Assembly (NCBI RefSeq): GCF_030034735.1
Contig: NZ_CP125370.1
Coordinates: forward strand, 3,658,001 to 3,722,000
DNA from: Paenibacillus sp. RC334
Lineage (GTDB): Bacteria > Bacillota > Bacilli > Paenibacillales > Paenibacillaceae
DNA length: 64,000 nt
Direction of reading: 5' to 3'
Position numbers and translations under genes: made by a program. This document shows positions 1 to 8,549 of this stretch, one piece after another (the first letter of the stretch is position 1; each line of letters starts with the position of its first letter). The notes below the pieces were generated by a model. That model was not told the DNA's origin. It was given only the letters and a program-made list of their open reading frames with translations, and did not search any database.

Positions 1-2
1 AA

Positions 3-101
3 AATTTTCTTCATTTAGATCCCCTCCAAAGCGGCGTGGACAATCTCGTGTTTCATACCTATACCTATTCACCGGGTAGCCAATACTTGCTGATTCCCTG
101 A
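3..101 (+). CDS. C-terminal end of an unidentified protein (5' end outside window)
   Basis: An open frame enters from the left edge and ends at TGA 99-101, giving 32 residues that finish in YSPGSQYLLIP. The codons look ordinary and nothing else on either strand explains the stretch. Too little of the protein is present to assign a family. It is followed by about 90 bases with no clear feature, then by the hairpin at 193-216, which could end its transcript. The frame assignment is what I see; that it is a real gene is inference. Confidence 0.4.
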   Translation, partial: NFLHLDPLQSGVDNLVFHTYTYSPGSQYLLIP

Positions 102-192
102 AAAAAGACCCCAGCAGCAGCGTTAAACAACGAAAAGTTGGTAGGTAATTAGAGCCTTAGAGCCTGTACACCTTTGGATCAGACACAAAAGG

Positions 193-216
193 CCCAGTGA
201 TCACTCACTGGACCTT
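193..216 (-). terminator. Hairpin terminator, possibly bidirectional
   Basis: Ten-base arms GGTCCAGTGA and TCACTGGGCC (minus strand) flank a four-base loop and are followed by TTTTGTG. On the plus strand the same hairpin is followed by the weaker TTACTTATTTC. It overlaps the stop codon of the small frame at 205-318 and lies downstream of the LCP gene, so it probably ends that minus-strand transcript. Confidence 0.6.
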
Positions 217-318
217 ACTTATTTCATTCATTTCATTACAGAAAAAGCTAACAACCTTAGACAGCAAACGGGTATGAATGTCAAAACCATATACTTGGCG
301 TGCTACCCATTCAGACAT
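205..318 (-). CDS. Possible 37-residue small protein
   Basis: A short frame starts at ATG 318-316 and stops at TGA 207-205. It is preceded by GGGGGG seven bases before the ATG, with a further GAGG next to it. The product begins MSEWVARQVYGFDIHTRLL and ends in ISKVQ. It has no signal peptide and no clear membrane segment. It lies 73 bases downstream of the LCP gene on the same strand, and its stop codon falls in the first arm of the terminator, the usual arrangement for the last gene of a transcript. I do not recognise the sequence. The ribosome binding site and position support it; its length alone does not. Confidence 0.35.
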   Translation of the reverse strand: MSEWVARQVYGFDIHTRLLSKVVSFFCNEMNEISKVQ

Positions 319-391
319 ACCTCAACCCCCCTTATGCAATAGAGCTTTTACTCGCTGCGAGTATAACATAAGAGGGAAGAAAGATACACAC

Positions 392-1456
392 TCAAGAATT
401 GGAAGAAGAGACAGTATTATTGTCGCTCGCTTTTTTTGATAGCTCCTCTTGCAAGGATTGTCTGGCCAGTTCAAGCTGTTTCTCATCAATATAGACATAA
501 GGACTGCGCCATGTTCCTGCTACCGGATTGTATTTCACATTTTGCTTGGAAATATTCCAATAGGTCTGTACGAGATTTTTCATTTGCTGAGATTCAATAT
601 CTGTCATCAAATTCTTATCAACAGATTTAATAATTGCACTGAATTTACTTAGAGCACTGAAGGACTGCATTTGGTCAATTAAGGAATGAAGCACCTGATT
701 TTGTCGACGGTTGCGATCAAAATCATCAGATTCAGCTGTTCTCGGGCGACAGTTTGATTTACGGTAACGAACAAAATCAAGGGCCTGATCACCGTTCAAA
801 TGTTGTGCTCCAGCCTTCAAGTTAATGTTAGTACCATCTGCACTGTCACGGTAACACATATTTTTGTCGACCGTAACATCTACGCCACCTAAATTATCCA
901 CAACATCTCTGAAGCCCTGGAAGTTAATAACCGTCACATAATCGATGTCAATATTCAAATATTTGCCGACCATCTTCTTCATTTGCTCTTCAGCGACTTC
1001 ACCAGACTCTTTCTCTCTGGCCTTGAACACCGGATAGTACTCATTCAGCTTACGAGGTTTATATCCATCCAGTTCCAGTCGCGTATCCCTCGGCAACGAC
1101 ACGATTGTAGATGACTTGGTATTCGGATTCAGTGTAGCTACCATAATAACGTCCGACAAATAAGTTGGATGATCAGGGCGGTAATCCGTTCCAAGCAACA
1201 AAATGGTCAAAGGCTTGGCCTCGGCCAATTGTGTTTTGGGCACTTCCTTATTGATCCCCGTATCCAAAACTTCCTCTACCTGATTGTATAGGTAATAGGC
1301 ATAACCGCCAGCCGCCAAGATACCTATAATGAGCAGAAACAGAACAAACTTCATAAACGATCTGAAAAAGCTTTTTTTCTTTTTCGTTTTTTTCGGTTTG
1401 GCGGATTTTTTCCCGCTTTGTGTCCGGGGAGGCAATCCGTTAGAAAGATTACTCAT
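392..1456 (-). CDS. LCP (LytR-CpsA-Psr) family cell-wall polymer ligase
   Basis: A protein of 354 residues. The N-terminus is a basic cytoplasmic tail rich in Lys, followed by one membrane segment at about residues 33-55 and an extracellular LCP domain at about 85-250. Family signatures are visible: LLLGTDYRP, the SLPRDTRLE arginine motif that binds the polyprenyl pyrophosphate, and a later RYRKS. Family members transfer wall teichoic acid or other glycopolymers from an undecaprenyl carrier to peptidoglycan outside the membrane. The ATG is preceded by AAAGGTG at good spacing. The C-terminus is a polar Ser/Asn-rich tail. Bacillales usually carry several paralogues (TagT/U/V, LytR), so I give no specific symbol. 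Confidence 0.9.
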   Translation of the reverse strand: MSNLSNGLPPRTQSGKKSAKPKKTKKKKSFFRSFMKFVLFLLIIGILAAGGYAYYLYNQVEEVLDTGINKEVPKTQLAEAKPLTILLLGTDYRPDHPTYLSDVIMVATLNPNTKSSTIVSLPRDTRLELDGYKPRKLNEYYPVFKAREKESGEVAEEQMKKMVGKYLNIDIDYVTVINFQGFRDVVDNLGGVDVTVDKNMCYRDSADGTNINLKAGAQHLNGDQALDFVRYRKSNCRPRTAESDDFDRNRRQNQVLHSLIDQMQSFSALSKFSAIIKSVDKNLMTDIESQQMKNLVQTYWNISKQNVKYNPVAGTWRSPYVYIDEKQLELARQSLQEELSKKASDNNTVSSSNS

Positions 1457-1522
1457 GCTTCAACACCTTTTCCTGCGTTTTTAGAAATAAAACTTTCTCC
1501 AAGTTTACAATCCTAAAACAGA

Positions 1523-1560
1523 TACAGCGGCGCATCCCGTTGCCGGGCGTCGCCGCTGTG
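1523..1560 (-). terminator. Terminator after typA
   Basis: GC-rich arms ACAGCGGCG and CGCCGCTGT enclose an 18-base loop just downstream of the typA stop. The T-run is weak (ATCTGTTTTA), so readthrough into the LCP gene is possible. Confidence 0.55.
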
Positions 1561-1580
1561 GCCAAAACCAATCCAATCAA

Positions 1581-3422
1581 TTACGAATTTGCTTGTGCTG
1601 TTTTACGCTGTTTTTCTGCACGCTCGCGCTCACTTTTGTTCAAAATCTTTTTGCGCAAACGAATAGCATTAGGTGTAACTTCACAATACTCATCATCATT
1701 CAAATACTCGAGCGCCTGTTCCAAAGAGAAGATACGAGGCGTTTTAAGTTTTACGGTATCGTCTTTTGTTGCGGAGCGGACGTTCGTCAATTGCTTCTCT
1801 TTACAAATGTTAACAACGATATCGTTATCACGTGTATGCTCTCCGACGACCATACCTTCATAAATCTCAGTACCCGGCTCCAGGAACAGAATACCGCGAT
1901 CCTCTACACCCATCATTCCATAGAATGTAGTGCTTCCATTTTCCGTCGAAATAAGTACGCCTTGATGACGTCCACCGACTTGACCACCAACAAATGGACC
2001 ATAGCTGTCAAACGCATGGTTCATTACGCCATAGCCACGAGTCAAAGTCAGGAAGTTCGTAGTGTAACCAATCAGACCACGTGCAGGAATCAGGAATTCC
2101 AGACGAACCTGTCCGGTGCCGTTGTTGATCATGTTGACCATTTCAGCTTTGCGGGAACCCAGACTTTCCATAACTGCGCCCATGCTTTCTTCAGGAATAT
2201 CAATGAGGAGACGTTCGATTGGCTCCATTTTCTTGCCATCGATTTCCTTCACGATTACTTCCGGTTTGGACACTTGCAGTTCATAACCTTCACGACGCAT
2301 GTTTTCAATCAGGATACCCAGATGCAACTCACCACGTCCGGATACGATAAATGCGTCAGGACTGTCGGTTTCATCGACACGCAAGCTGACATCAGTTTCG
2401 AGTTCTTTCAGAAGACGTTCGCGGAGTTTACGGGATGTGATCCATTTACCTTCGCGACCTGCGAATGGGCTGTTATTAACCAGGAAGGTCATTTGCAGCG
2501 TTGGCTCATCAATCTTGAGTACAGGTAAAGCTTCAGGATGGTTTGGATCGGCAATCGTTTCTCCGATGTTAATATCCTTGATCCCTGCAATAGCCACAAT
2601 GTCACCAGCGCCCGCTTGATCGGTTTCAATCCGTTTCAGACCTTGGAAACCGAACAGCTTCTCAATACGCGCTGATTTGCTGCTGCCGTCACGCTGCATA
2701 ACCGTAACCGCTTGTCCCTGCTTGATAATACCGCGGTTTACACGACCAACTGCAATGCGGCCAAGATATTCGTTATAGTCCATCAGTGTTACGAGGAATT
2801 GAAGAGGCTCATCTATTTTCTCCGTTGGAGCTGGGATGTGATCCACAACGGTTTCGTACAATGCCTGCATGTTATCATCTTGCTTTTCGGCGTCCAAACT
2901 GGATGTTCCGTTCAGTGCTGAAGCATAAACAACAGGGAATTCCAACTGCTCATCACTCGCACCCAACTCGATGAACAGATCGAGTACTTCGTCAATAACT
3001 TCGGCTGGACGAGCTGCCGGACGGTCAATTTTGTTAACAACAACGATTGGCGTCAGGTTTTGCTCCAACGCTTTACGCAGTACGAATTTAGTCTGCGGCA
3101 TACAACCTTCGTAAGCATCAACGACGAGCAAAACACCGTCAACCATTTTCATAATCCGTTCCACTTCGCCGCCAAAGTCGGCGTGTCCCGGTGTATCCAC
3201 AATGTTAATCAGATAATCTTTGTACGTAATAGCTGTATTTTTTGCCAAAATCGTAATACCGCGTTCACGCTCCAGATCGTTGGAGTCCATGGCGCGCTCC
3301 TGAACAGCCTCGTGGTCTCTAAATGTTCCGGACTGTTGAAGAAGCTTGTCGACAAGCGTCGTTTTGCCGTGGTCGACGTGGGCAATAATTGCAATATTGC
3401 GAATGTTCTCTCTTGCATGCAT
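1581..3422 (-). CDS. typA: Ribosome-associated translational GTPase TypA/BipA
   Basis: A protein of 613 residues, full length for the family. GTPase motifs are intact at the N-terminus: [10 protein letters not shown] (P-loop), DTPGHADF (G3) and [10 protein letters not shown] (G4). EF-G-like domain II and domain V-like regions follow, with the BipA-specific C-terminal domain last. TypA binds the ribosome under stress or cold and helps large-subunit assembly. The gene appears to be transcribed alone, from a promoter about 210 bases upstream, through a leader with a strong hairpin (3593-3616). The ATG at 3422 has only a modest ribosome binding site (GGAAAGGATA), but the protein begins exactly where the family does. 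Confidence 0.97.
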   Translation of the reverse strand: MHARENIRNIAIIAHVDHGKTTLVDKLLQQSGTFRDHEAVQERAMDSNDLERERGITILAKNTAITYKDYLINIVDTPGHADFGGEVERIMKMVDGVLLVVDAYEGCMPQTKFVLRKALEQNLTPIVVVNKIDRPAARPAEVIDEVLDLFIELGASDEQLEFPVVYASALNGTSSLDAEKQDDNMQALYETVVDHIPAPTEKIDEPLQFLVTLMDYNEYLGRIAVGRVNRGIIKQGQAVTVMQRDGSSKSARIEKLFGFQGLKRIETDQAGAGDIVAIAGIKDINIGETIADPNHPEALPVLKIDEPTLQMTFLVNNSPFAGREGKWITSRKLRERLLKELETDVSLRVDETDSPDAFIVSGRGELHLGILIENMRREGYELQVSKPEVIVKEIDGKKMEPIERLLIDIPEESMGAVMESLGSRKAEMVNMINNGTGQVRLEFLIPARGLIGYTTNFLTLTRGYGVMNHAFDSYGPFVGGQVGGRHQGVLISTENGSTTFYGMMGVEDRGILFLEPGTEIYEGMVVGEHTRDNDIVVNICKEKQLTNVRSATKDDTVKLKTPRIFSLEQALEYLNDDEYCEVTPNAIRLRKKILNKSERERAEKQRKTAQANS

Positions 3423-3592
3423 GGTTTGTATCCATATCCTTTCCGTATATCAAAATAGTGTCTCTATCCTGAAAGTAATGCTTATCCAAGGCTAACAATC
3501 GTTCTTCAGGCCCGCTCCCTGCTAACCCTCTGTATATTTCAGGCTTTGTGCAGGCAGCTTCTCTTTCCGATTCGCGTGAAAACCTTAAAATA

Positions 3593-3616
3593 AGCGTCAG
3601 AAAACATTCCGACGCT
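3593..3616 (-). other. Leader hairpin with T-tract in front of typA
   Basis: On the minus strand AGCGTCGGAA pairs with TTCTGACGCT (one G-U pair) around a TGTT loop, then TATTTTAAGGTTTT follows. It lies some 10 bases after the predicted start site of the 3634-3661 promoter and about 170 bases before typA. It could be an attenuator, a 5' stabilising hairpin, or the terminator of the upstream gene at 3717-4208. Confidence 0.5.
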
Positions 3617-3633
3617 CTTATCATATCCATTAT

Positions 3634-3661
3634 ATTATAGTTGAAATATGTCATAAAGCAA
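3634..3661 (-). promoter_or_regulatory. Sigma-A type promoter for typA
   Basis: TTGCTT (3661-3656), a 16-base spacer and a perfect TATAAT (3639-3634) on the minus strand. It lies between the end of the 3717-4208 gene and typA. Confidence 0.6.
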
Positions 3662-3716
3662 GACATTATTGGCTGTTCCGTAATTTACCGCCATAAATTT
3701 TGCACTGCTTGTCGTT

Positions 3717-4208
3717 TCACCATTTACGTTTGGTACGATTGTTAACCATCAGCCATATCCCTGCACCGATCAATACAACTGCAACAACATAAATCATTCC
3801 GGTCCTCAACATGCTAATAATCAGTAGAAGTACCGAAACGAGTCCCAAAATCATGCTCCCTGTATATACAGTGCGAGGCAGCGTTATATCATTAATAGCG
3901 TATTCCCATAATCCAACTGCCACACCCAGCAGTAACAAAGGCCATAGATAGGCCATCAGATGCCAGCCCCATGTATTACAGAGAAAAAATAAAAAACCGT
4001 ACACCGACAAAATCCCGGCCGGCAGCAGCATAATGGGAGAAACCTTACGCATCATGTACATCGCATGCAATATAATACCAGGTATTAAAATCAGCAAGGG
4101 CCAGAAGTTTTGTCCCAAAAAGGAGAAGACCCCCAGTTTTCCCAACAAAATAATCAGTCCTACGGCAATGATGCCCAATCCGATCATACGCTCTTTTCCG
4201 GAATTCAT
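3717..4208 (-). CDS. Small multi-pass membrane protein, LiaF/DUF5668-like transmembrane region
   Basis: A protein of 163 residues that is almost entirely hydrophobic, with about five to six membrane segments separated by short loops and a basic tail ending TKRKW. The N-terminal pattern (ERMIGLGIIAVGLIILLGKL, then NFWPLLILIPGII) is the repeat found in LiaI/LiaF-type and DUF5668 membrane regions. There is no soluble domain, so it is not a complete LiaF. The ATG has AAAGGAG upstream. It follows a terC gene on the same strand, 113 bases apart. The function is unknown; an envelope-stress role would only be an analogy. Confidence 0.7.
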   Translation of the reverse strand: MNSGKERMIGLGIIAVGLIILLGKLGVFSFLGQNFWPLLILIPGIILHAMYMMRKVSPIMLLPAGILSVYGFLFFLCNTWGWHLMAYLWPLLLLGVAVGLWEYAINDITLPRTVYTGSMILGLVSVLLLIISMLRTGMIYVVAVVLIGAGIWLMVNNRTKRKW

Positions 4209-4321
4209 CGTGGTCTCCTTTATTTGCTGGATTTTATAGTGTTACAAAAACCGAGTAGATTCCCCGGCGTTTGCAAAAGCTCTATGTCTAGTTTAGCCGA
4301 TGTTTTCCAAAAAAACTACGT

Positions 4322-4981
4322 TCAAATACGGCGGGCTTGCAACTGCTGGAATATTCCTGCAATTACAACTGCGGCGGCCAGCAATCCCGGCAACCATGAA
4401 TGTAAAACTTCCCCAGGCCCGGCTAACCACGCTCCCAGTCTGGGATCACGCAGTAGCATTTCACCTGCCGTGAAAGCCAATATTGCAGATCCGAGTAAAA
4501 CAAGTACAGGGAAACGGTGAAGCCAGACTGCAATAACGTTGCTCCCCCACACCACAATTGGAATGCTAATTGCAATACCGATGACAATGATGGCAATATC
4601 CCCATTTGCAAGTGCTGCAATAGCCAATACATTATCCAGACTCATCACAAAATCCGCTACCAGAATCACCTGTATAGCCTTCCATATGCTTGTTTCTGCT
4701 CTTACTCCCACATTATCGTTATTCTCATAAAGCAGCTTAAACGCAATCCATAACAGAAGCAGACCGCCCGCCGCCTGAATAAAGGGTATGCCTAGCAAAA
4801 GGACAGCTGCAAAAGTCAACACACAGCGCAGGACAACTGCGGCGAGCGCTCCCCACCATATTGCTTGGCTCCGCTGCCTTGCAGGCAAGTTTTTGCTCGC
4901 CATGGCTATAACAACCGCATTATCACCGCTTAACACCAAATTGATCATTAATATTTTCAACAGCAAAATGATATGCTCCAT
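4322..4981 (-). CDS. TerC family integral membrane protein (YjbE type)
   Basis: A protein of 219 residues from ATG 4981, chosen over an in-frame ATG at 4999 because GGGGGTG lies eight bases before it and nothing precedes the other. There are about seven membrane segments with the two family signatures: NLVLSGDNAVVIAMA near the N-terminus and ADFVMSLDNVLAIAALA in the middle; their Asp residues are the likely metal site. TerC proteins of this class export manganese, in Bacillus partly to metallate secreted enzymes. A paralogue is divergently transcribed across a 249-base gap. No yybP-ykoY manganese riboswitch motif is evident in that gap. Confidence 0.92.
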   Translation of the reverse strand: MEHIILLLKILMINLVLSGDNAVVIAMASKNLPARQRSQAIWWGALAAVVLRCVLTFAAVLLLGIPFIQAAGGLLLLWIAFKLLYENNDNVGVRAETSIWKAIQVILVADFVMSLDNVLAIAALANGDIAIIVIGIAISIPIVVWGSNVIAVWLHRFPVLVLLGSAILAFTAGEMLLRDPRLGAWLAGPGEVLHSWLPGLLAAAVVIAGIFQQLQARRI

Positions 4982-5114
4982 GTGTACAAACACCCCCATG
5001 CTACTTGTATGCGAAATAGGACGAGGCTATGCTGTGTACTTGGAATCTAATCATTTCATTCATCAATAGCCATAATTTATTAAAAATCAATACCAGATTT
5101 GTTGAGCATAATCC

Positions 5115-5143
5115 TTGAAATCAGTAGCAAACAGCAATATAAT
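5115..5143 (+). promoter_or_regulatory. Sigma-A promoter of the plus-strand terC gene
   Basis: TTGAAA (5115-5120), a 17-base spacer and a perfect TATAAT (5138-5143). Transcription would begin near 5150. This rules out an in-frame TTG at 5099 as the gene start and favours 5216 or 5231. Confidence 0.75.
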
Positions 5144-5230
5144 GAATCGTATTTCCGAAAAACGGGTATTAATCATAAACAGAGCATACTGAACTTAGGT
5201 TGTTTAATCAGGGAGATGAGAACGATTGAC

Positions 5231-5917
5231 ATGTCCGGATTTCAGTTTTTTGGGCTACTGCTTAATGTGATATTTATTGACCTTCTGCTTGCAGGAGATA
5301 ACGCTATTGTAATTGGACTTGCCGCCCGAAAGCTTCCGCCCGAAACGCAAAAAAAAGCGATACTGTATGGTACCGGAGGTGCTCTACTCATTCGTATAGC
5401 CGCCACGATTGTGGTGCTTTGGCTGCTTCAAGTGCCGTGGCTGTTACTCGTCGGGGGTGTAATGCTGATCTGGATCGCATATAAGCTGCTGGTAGATCAG
5501 GAGGATCACGCCGAAGTCAAAGCCGGCACGACTTTATGGGGGGCTATCCGCACCATCGTTGTAGCCGATGCAGCCATGGGGCTGGACAACGTAATTGCCG
5601 TCGCAGGCGCTGCCCAACAGCATTTGATACTGGTGGTACTCGGTCTGCTGATCAGCGTGCCGATTGTCGTATGGGGAAGTACTCTTTTCATCAAGCTTAT
5701 TAACAAATTTCCCTGGATCATCTATTTGGGCTCGGCTGTGCTTGGCTATACTGCCTCCAATATGATTACCGAGGAACGCAAGCTGGAGCCATACTTTACC
5801 GAGCACCCCGCACTGCGTATCCTGTTTGTTGCCACAGTGATGGCTGGTATTCTGCTCACAGGCTATCTTCAAAACCGCAGAGCCATATCCAGCCGAAAAA
5901 AAGCGGTTTTGAAATAA
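5231..5917 (+). CDS. TerC family integral membrane protein (YjbE type), second copy
   Basis: A protein of 228 residues when started at ATG 5231 (MSGFQFFGLLL). An ATG at 5216 is also in frame, but GGGAG abuts it with no spacing; neither is ideal. The family signatures are IDLLLAGDNAIVIGLA and ADAAMGLDNVIAVAGAA, again with paired Asp residues, within about seven membrane segments. It is a clear paralogue of the divergent protein at 4322-4981; both share the VPIVVWGS/IPIVVWGS segment. The expected role is manganese export. The promoter at 5115-5143 and the terminator at 5950-5985 make it a single-gene unit. Confidence 0.92.
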   Translation: MSGFQFFGLLLNVIFIDLLLAGDNAIVIGLAARKLPPETQKKAILYGTGGALLIRIAATIVVLWLLQVPWLLLVGGVMLIWIAYKLLVDQEDHAEVKAGTTLWGAIRTIVVADAAMGLDNVIAVAGAAQQHLILVVLGLLISVPIVVWGSTLFIKLINKFPWIIYLGSAVLGYTASNMITEERKLEPYFTEHPALRILFVATVMAGILLTGYLQNRRAISSRKKAVLK

Positions 5918-5949
5918 TTTTAAGAAAAAACTCATACATCTATAGACAA

Positions 5950-5985
5950 GGCAGACCCGACTTTAGTCGATGGATCTGCCTTTTT
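5950..5985. terminator. Terminator between convergent terC and thiI
   Basis: GGCAGA(C)CC pairs with GGATCTGCC around a short loop and is followed by TTTTTATATA on the plus strand. It sits between the plus-strand terC and the end of minus-strand thiI and may serve both. Confidence 0.7.
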
Positions 5986-6017
5986 ATATACCGCTAAGCG
6001 TAGCATCTTAAAAGATT

Positions 6018-7244
6018 TTAAAACCAATCCTCTTGCACAACTTCCTCTTTACGTCCCTCTATAGCCCCATCTGCCTCAAGAACAACAGTCTCCGTTATAG
6101 CCACGGCCTGCTCAATCAAAGTATTTAAATCCCGAATAGAGGCTTCGATCTTTTGAACAACCCATAAATTAGGATTGGTCGTTGGGGATTTGGGAACAAA
6201 CAATGTGCAGCAATCCTCATACGGCAGGATAGATAGATCGTATGTGCCGATTTGCTTGGCTATTTCCGTAATTTCCTGTTTATCCATCATCACCAGAGGA
6301 CGCAGCAACGGTAATTCCGTCGAACGCCCAATCACATTCATGCTCGATAAAGTTTGGCTGGCTACTTGGCCGAGACTGTCACCCGTCACAAGCGCCGGCG
6401 CGCCTTCACGCTCCGCCAGCATCGTAGCAATACGCAGCATGGACCGTCTCATCAGCGTGATGATTAGATTATCCTGTCCAGTGCGTGTAAAAGCCGTCTG
6501 CACCTCCGTAAAAGGTACGAGATGAATCTTGATGCGTCCCGCGTAACCCGCCAATACCCTCGCCAAGTCAATAACCTTTTCTTTCGCACGCTCGCTCGTA
6601 AACGGATAGCTGTAAAAATGGACGCATTCGATTTCCAATCCTCTGCGCATGGAGGACCATCCCGCTACCGGACTGTCGATTCCGCCCGAGAGCAGCAGCA
6701 TAGCTTTGCCGTTTGTACCTAACGGATAGCCTCCTACAGCCGTAATAATATCGCTAAATATATAAGCCGCCTGCTCTCTGACTTCCACCCGTAGCTCGAT
6801 ATCCGGTTGACGGACATCGACCTTTAACACTGGAAACCCGCGCAGTATCGGCGAACCAATCAAATGATTCATCTCATGAGAGGAATGGGCAAATCCTTTC
6901 CACACCCTGCGAGCATTTACCTTGAAAGTCGTTCCTTCCGTCGGATTCAACTCACGCATCAAGGCTACAGCGGTCTCAATAATCGTGTCAAGCTCAACAG
7001 GAGCCATTTTAACAGGACTGATGGTTGTGATACCAAACACCTTTTGCAATACTTGGATGATCTGCTCATAAGACTCTCCCCCAAGAACTACATAAATCCG
7101 TCCAAATTCCTTACGCAGAGAAGCGCCGGGAAACGGCTTGAGCAACAGTTTCACGTGATTCAGTACCGCTTTTTCAAAACGGGCGCGGTTTTTCCCTTTC
7201 AATGTAAATTCGCCAAAGCGAAGCAACAGCATATCATAGTGCAT
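6018..7244 (-). CDS. thiI: tRNA 4-thiouridine synthase ThiI
   Basis: A protein of 408 residues from ATG 7244, preceded by AAAGGTGG. It starts MHYDMLLLRFGEFTLKGKNR, the usual family N-terminus. An N-terminal ferredoxin-like and THUMP region is followed by the AANH-type PP-loop domain with SGGIDSPVAGW, the ATP-binding motif that adenylates U8 of tRNA. YEDCCTLFVP lies near the C-terminus. There is no rhodanese domain, as is usual in Bacillales, so sulfur must come from a partner. The gene starts one base after the stop of the cysteine desulfurase gene, the same pairing as nifZ-thiI of B. subtilis. Confidence 0.96.
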   Translation of the reverse strand: MHYDMLLLRFGEFTLKGKNRARFEKAVLNHVKLLLKPFPGASLRKEFGRIYVVLGGESYEQIIQVLQKVFGITTISPVKMAPVELDTIIETAVALMRELNPTEGTTFKVNARRVWKGFAHSSHEMNHLIGSPILRGFPVLKVDVRQPDIELRVEVREQAAYIFSDIITAVGGYPLGTNGKAMLLLSGGIDSPVAGWSSMRRGLEIECVHFYSYPFTSERAKEKVIDLARVLAGYAGRIKIHLVPFTEVQTAFTRTGQDNLIITLMRRSMLRIATMLAEREGAPALVTGDSLGQVASQTLSSMNVIGRSTELPLLRPLVMMDKQEITEIAKQIGTYDLSILPYEDCCTLFVPKSPTTNPNLWVVQKIEASIRDLNTLIEQAVAITETVVLEADGAIEGRKEEVVQEDWF

Positions 7245-7245
7245 T

Positions 7246-8394
7246 TTAACGTTTCCACCTTTCAAGGGATTCCAATTGCGCCACAGCCTGACGGAGCGCG
7301 AGAATAAGCTCGTCAATATCCTGTTCTGTATGTTCATCGCCGAAGCTGATCCGAATACCGCCGGACGCCTCCGCCTCATTGCGACCCATCGCCAGTAATA
7401 CCCGGCTAGGCTCGGCCAATTTGGAGGAACAAGCCGATTTGGTCGATACTGCCACGCCCAATTGCTCCAGCGTATGCAGCAGCACCTCTGCCTTCATACC
7501 CGGATACGAAAAATGGACAATGTGCGGCGCTTCCTGCCCGCTATTCAGTCGCAATTGCGGAATCGTCTTCACTTCTGCGGCTACCCGATCTCTCCACGCA
7601 GTCATACGCTGCGCCGCCTCTGCTTGCCGTTCTCCTGCCAGCCGGACCGCCTTGGACATACCGACAAGCAGCGGAACATTTTCCGTACCTGCACGAAATC
7701 CCTGCTCCTGGGAACCTCCGCTAAGCAGCGAGAAAAGCTCCAGACCTTCCCGAACAAAAAGCAGTCCGGCTCCTTTGGGACCGCGCAGCTTATGTGCGGA
7801 CAGGCTGTACAGATCAGCCTTCCAGCCCCGGATATTCACCGGAAGCTTTCCATAGCCCTGCACACCATCAACATGGAACAGTACACGTGGGAACTGTTCC
7901 TTCAACGCAACTCCGATATCATGCAACGGCTGTACCCTTCCCGTCTCATTATTGACATGCATAATGCTGACTAAAATCGTGTCTTTACGGATAGCTGCAC
8001 ATACCTGCTTGGCACTGACATGCCCTTCCGCATCAACGGGCAGAGATGTGACCTCAAAGCCCATTTCTGCCAACTGTCTGCAAGCTTCATACACCGACGG
8101 ATGCTCCGTTGACACCGTAACGATATGCTTGCCTCTGGCCTGATACTGCAAGGCCACTCCCTTAATAGCGAGATTGTTGCTTTCCGTTGCCCCGGATGTG
8201 AACACAATCTCCGCCGGATGCACCCCCAAAGCTGTAGCACAAACCTCCCGGGAACGCTTAAGCAGCTTATCCGCATCTTCCCCGTACCGATGCATTGAGG
8301 ACGGATTGCCGTAGTGGAGTCTCATCACCTCAGCAATCGTCGTAATCACCTCTTCAAAAGGCGGAGTTGTCGCTGCATAATCAAAATATTTCAT
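7246..8394 (-). CDS. Cysteine desulfurase paired with ThiI (NifS/NifZ type)
   Basis: A protein of 382 residues from ATG 8394, with AAAGGGGAG five bases upstream. It is a class V PLP aminotransferase fold starting MKYFDYAATTPP. Visible motifs are TSGATESNNLA, the TEHPSV segment, HVDGVQGYGK, the PLP lysine in SLSAHKLRGPKG, and the mobile-loop catalytic Cys in STKSACSSKL near residue 315. It releases sulfur from cysteine as a persulfide. The adjacent thiI lacks a rhodanese domain, so direct transfer to ThiI for tRNA s4U formation is the likely role, as shown for B. subtilis NifZ. A role in Fe-S assembly is less likely because no scaffold gene is nearby. Confidence 0.93.
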   Translation of the reverse strand: MKYFDYAATTPPFEEVITTIAEVMRLHYGNPSSMHRYGEDADKLLKRSREVCATALGVHPAEIVFTSGATESNNLAIKGVALQYQARGKHIVTVSTEHPSVYEACRQLAEMGFEVTSLPVDAEGHVSAKQVCAAIRKDTILVSIMHVNNETGRVQPLHDIGVALKEQFPRVLFHVDGVQGYGKLPVNIRGWKADLYSLSAHKLRGPKGAGLLFVREGLELFSLLSGGSQEQGFRAGTENVPLLVGMSKAVRLAGERQAEAAQRMTAWRDRVAAEVKTIPQLRLNSGQEAPHIVHFSYPGMKAEVLLHTLEQLGVAVSTKSACSSKLAEPSRVLLAMGRNEAEASGGIRISFGDEHTEQDIDELILALRQAVAQLESLERWKR

Positions 8395-8427
8395 GAAACT
8401 CCCCTTTCTGCCCTGCAACCTCTACAA

Positions 8428-8483
8428 CAAAAAAAGACCAAAACAGGGAAAGGCCACTGTATTACACAGTGACACCCTTTCCC
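8428..8483 (-). terminator. Terminator of the lytic transglycosylase gene
   Basis: On the minus strand GGGAAAGGGTGTCACTGT pairs with ACAGTGGCCTTTCCC, with a small internal mismatch, and is followed by TTTTGGTCTTTTTTT. Confidence 0.75.
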
Positions 8484-8549
8484 CATATTGATCCCACCTG
8501 CGGACCTGTCTGATTAAAATTTTGTTTTTTTCTTTATAAGCTACAGGGC

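Noticed and set aside
1593..2528. Long plus-strand frame of 311 residues opposite typA
   Set aside because: It lies entirely antisense to a clearly conserved gene, has no ribosome binding site, and its composition (many Phe, Thr, Asn, Gln) is that of a complementary-strand artefact.
4982..5230. Possible manganese (yybP-ykoY) riboswitch in front of the TerC genes
   Set aside because: I could not find the conserved riboswitch core; only a plain promoter is clear on the plus strand.
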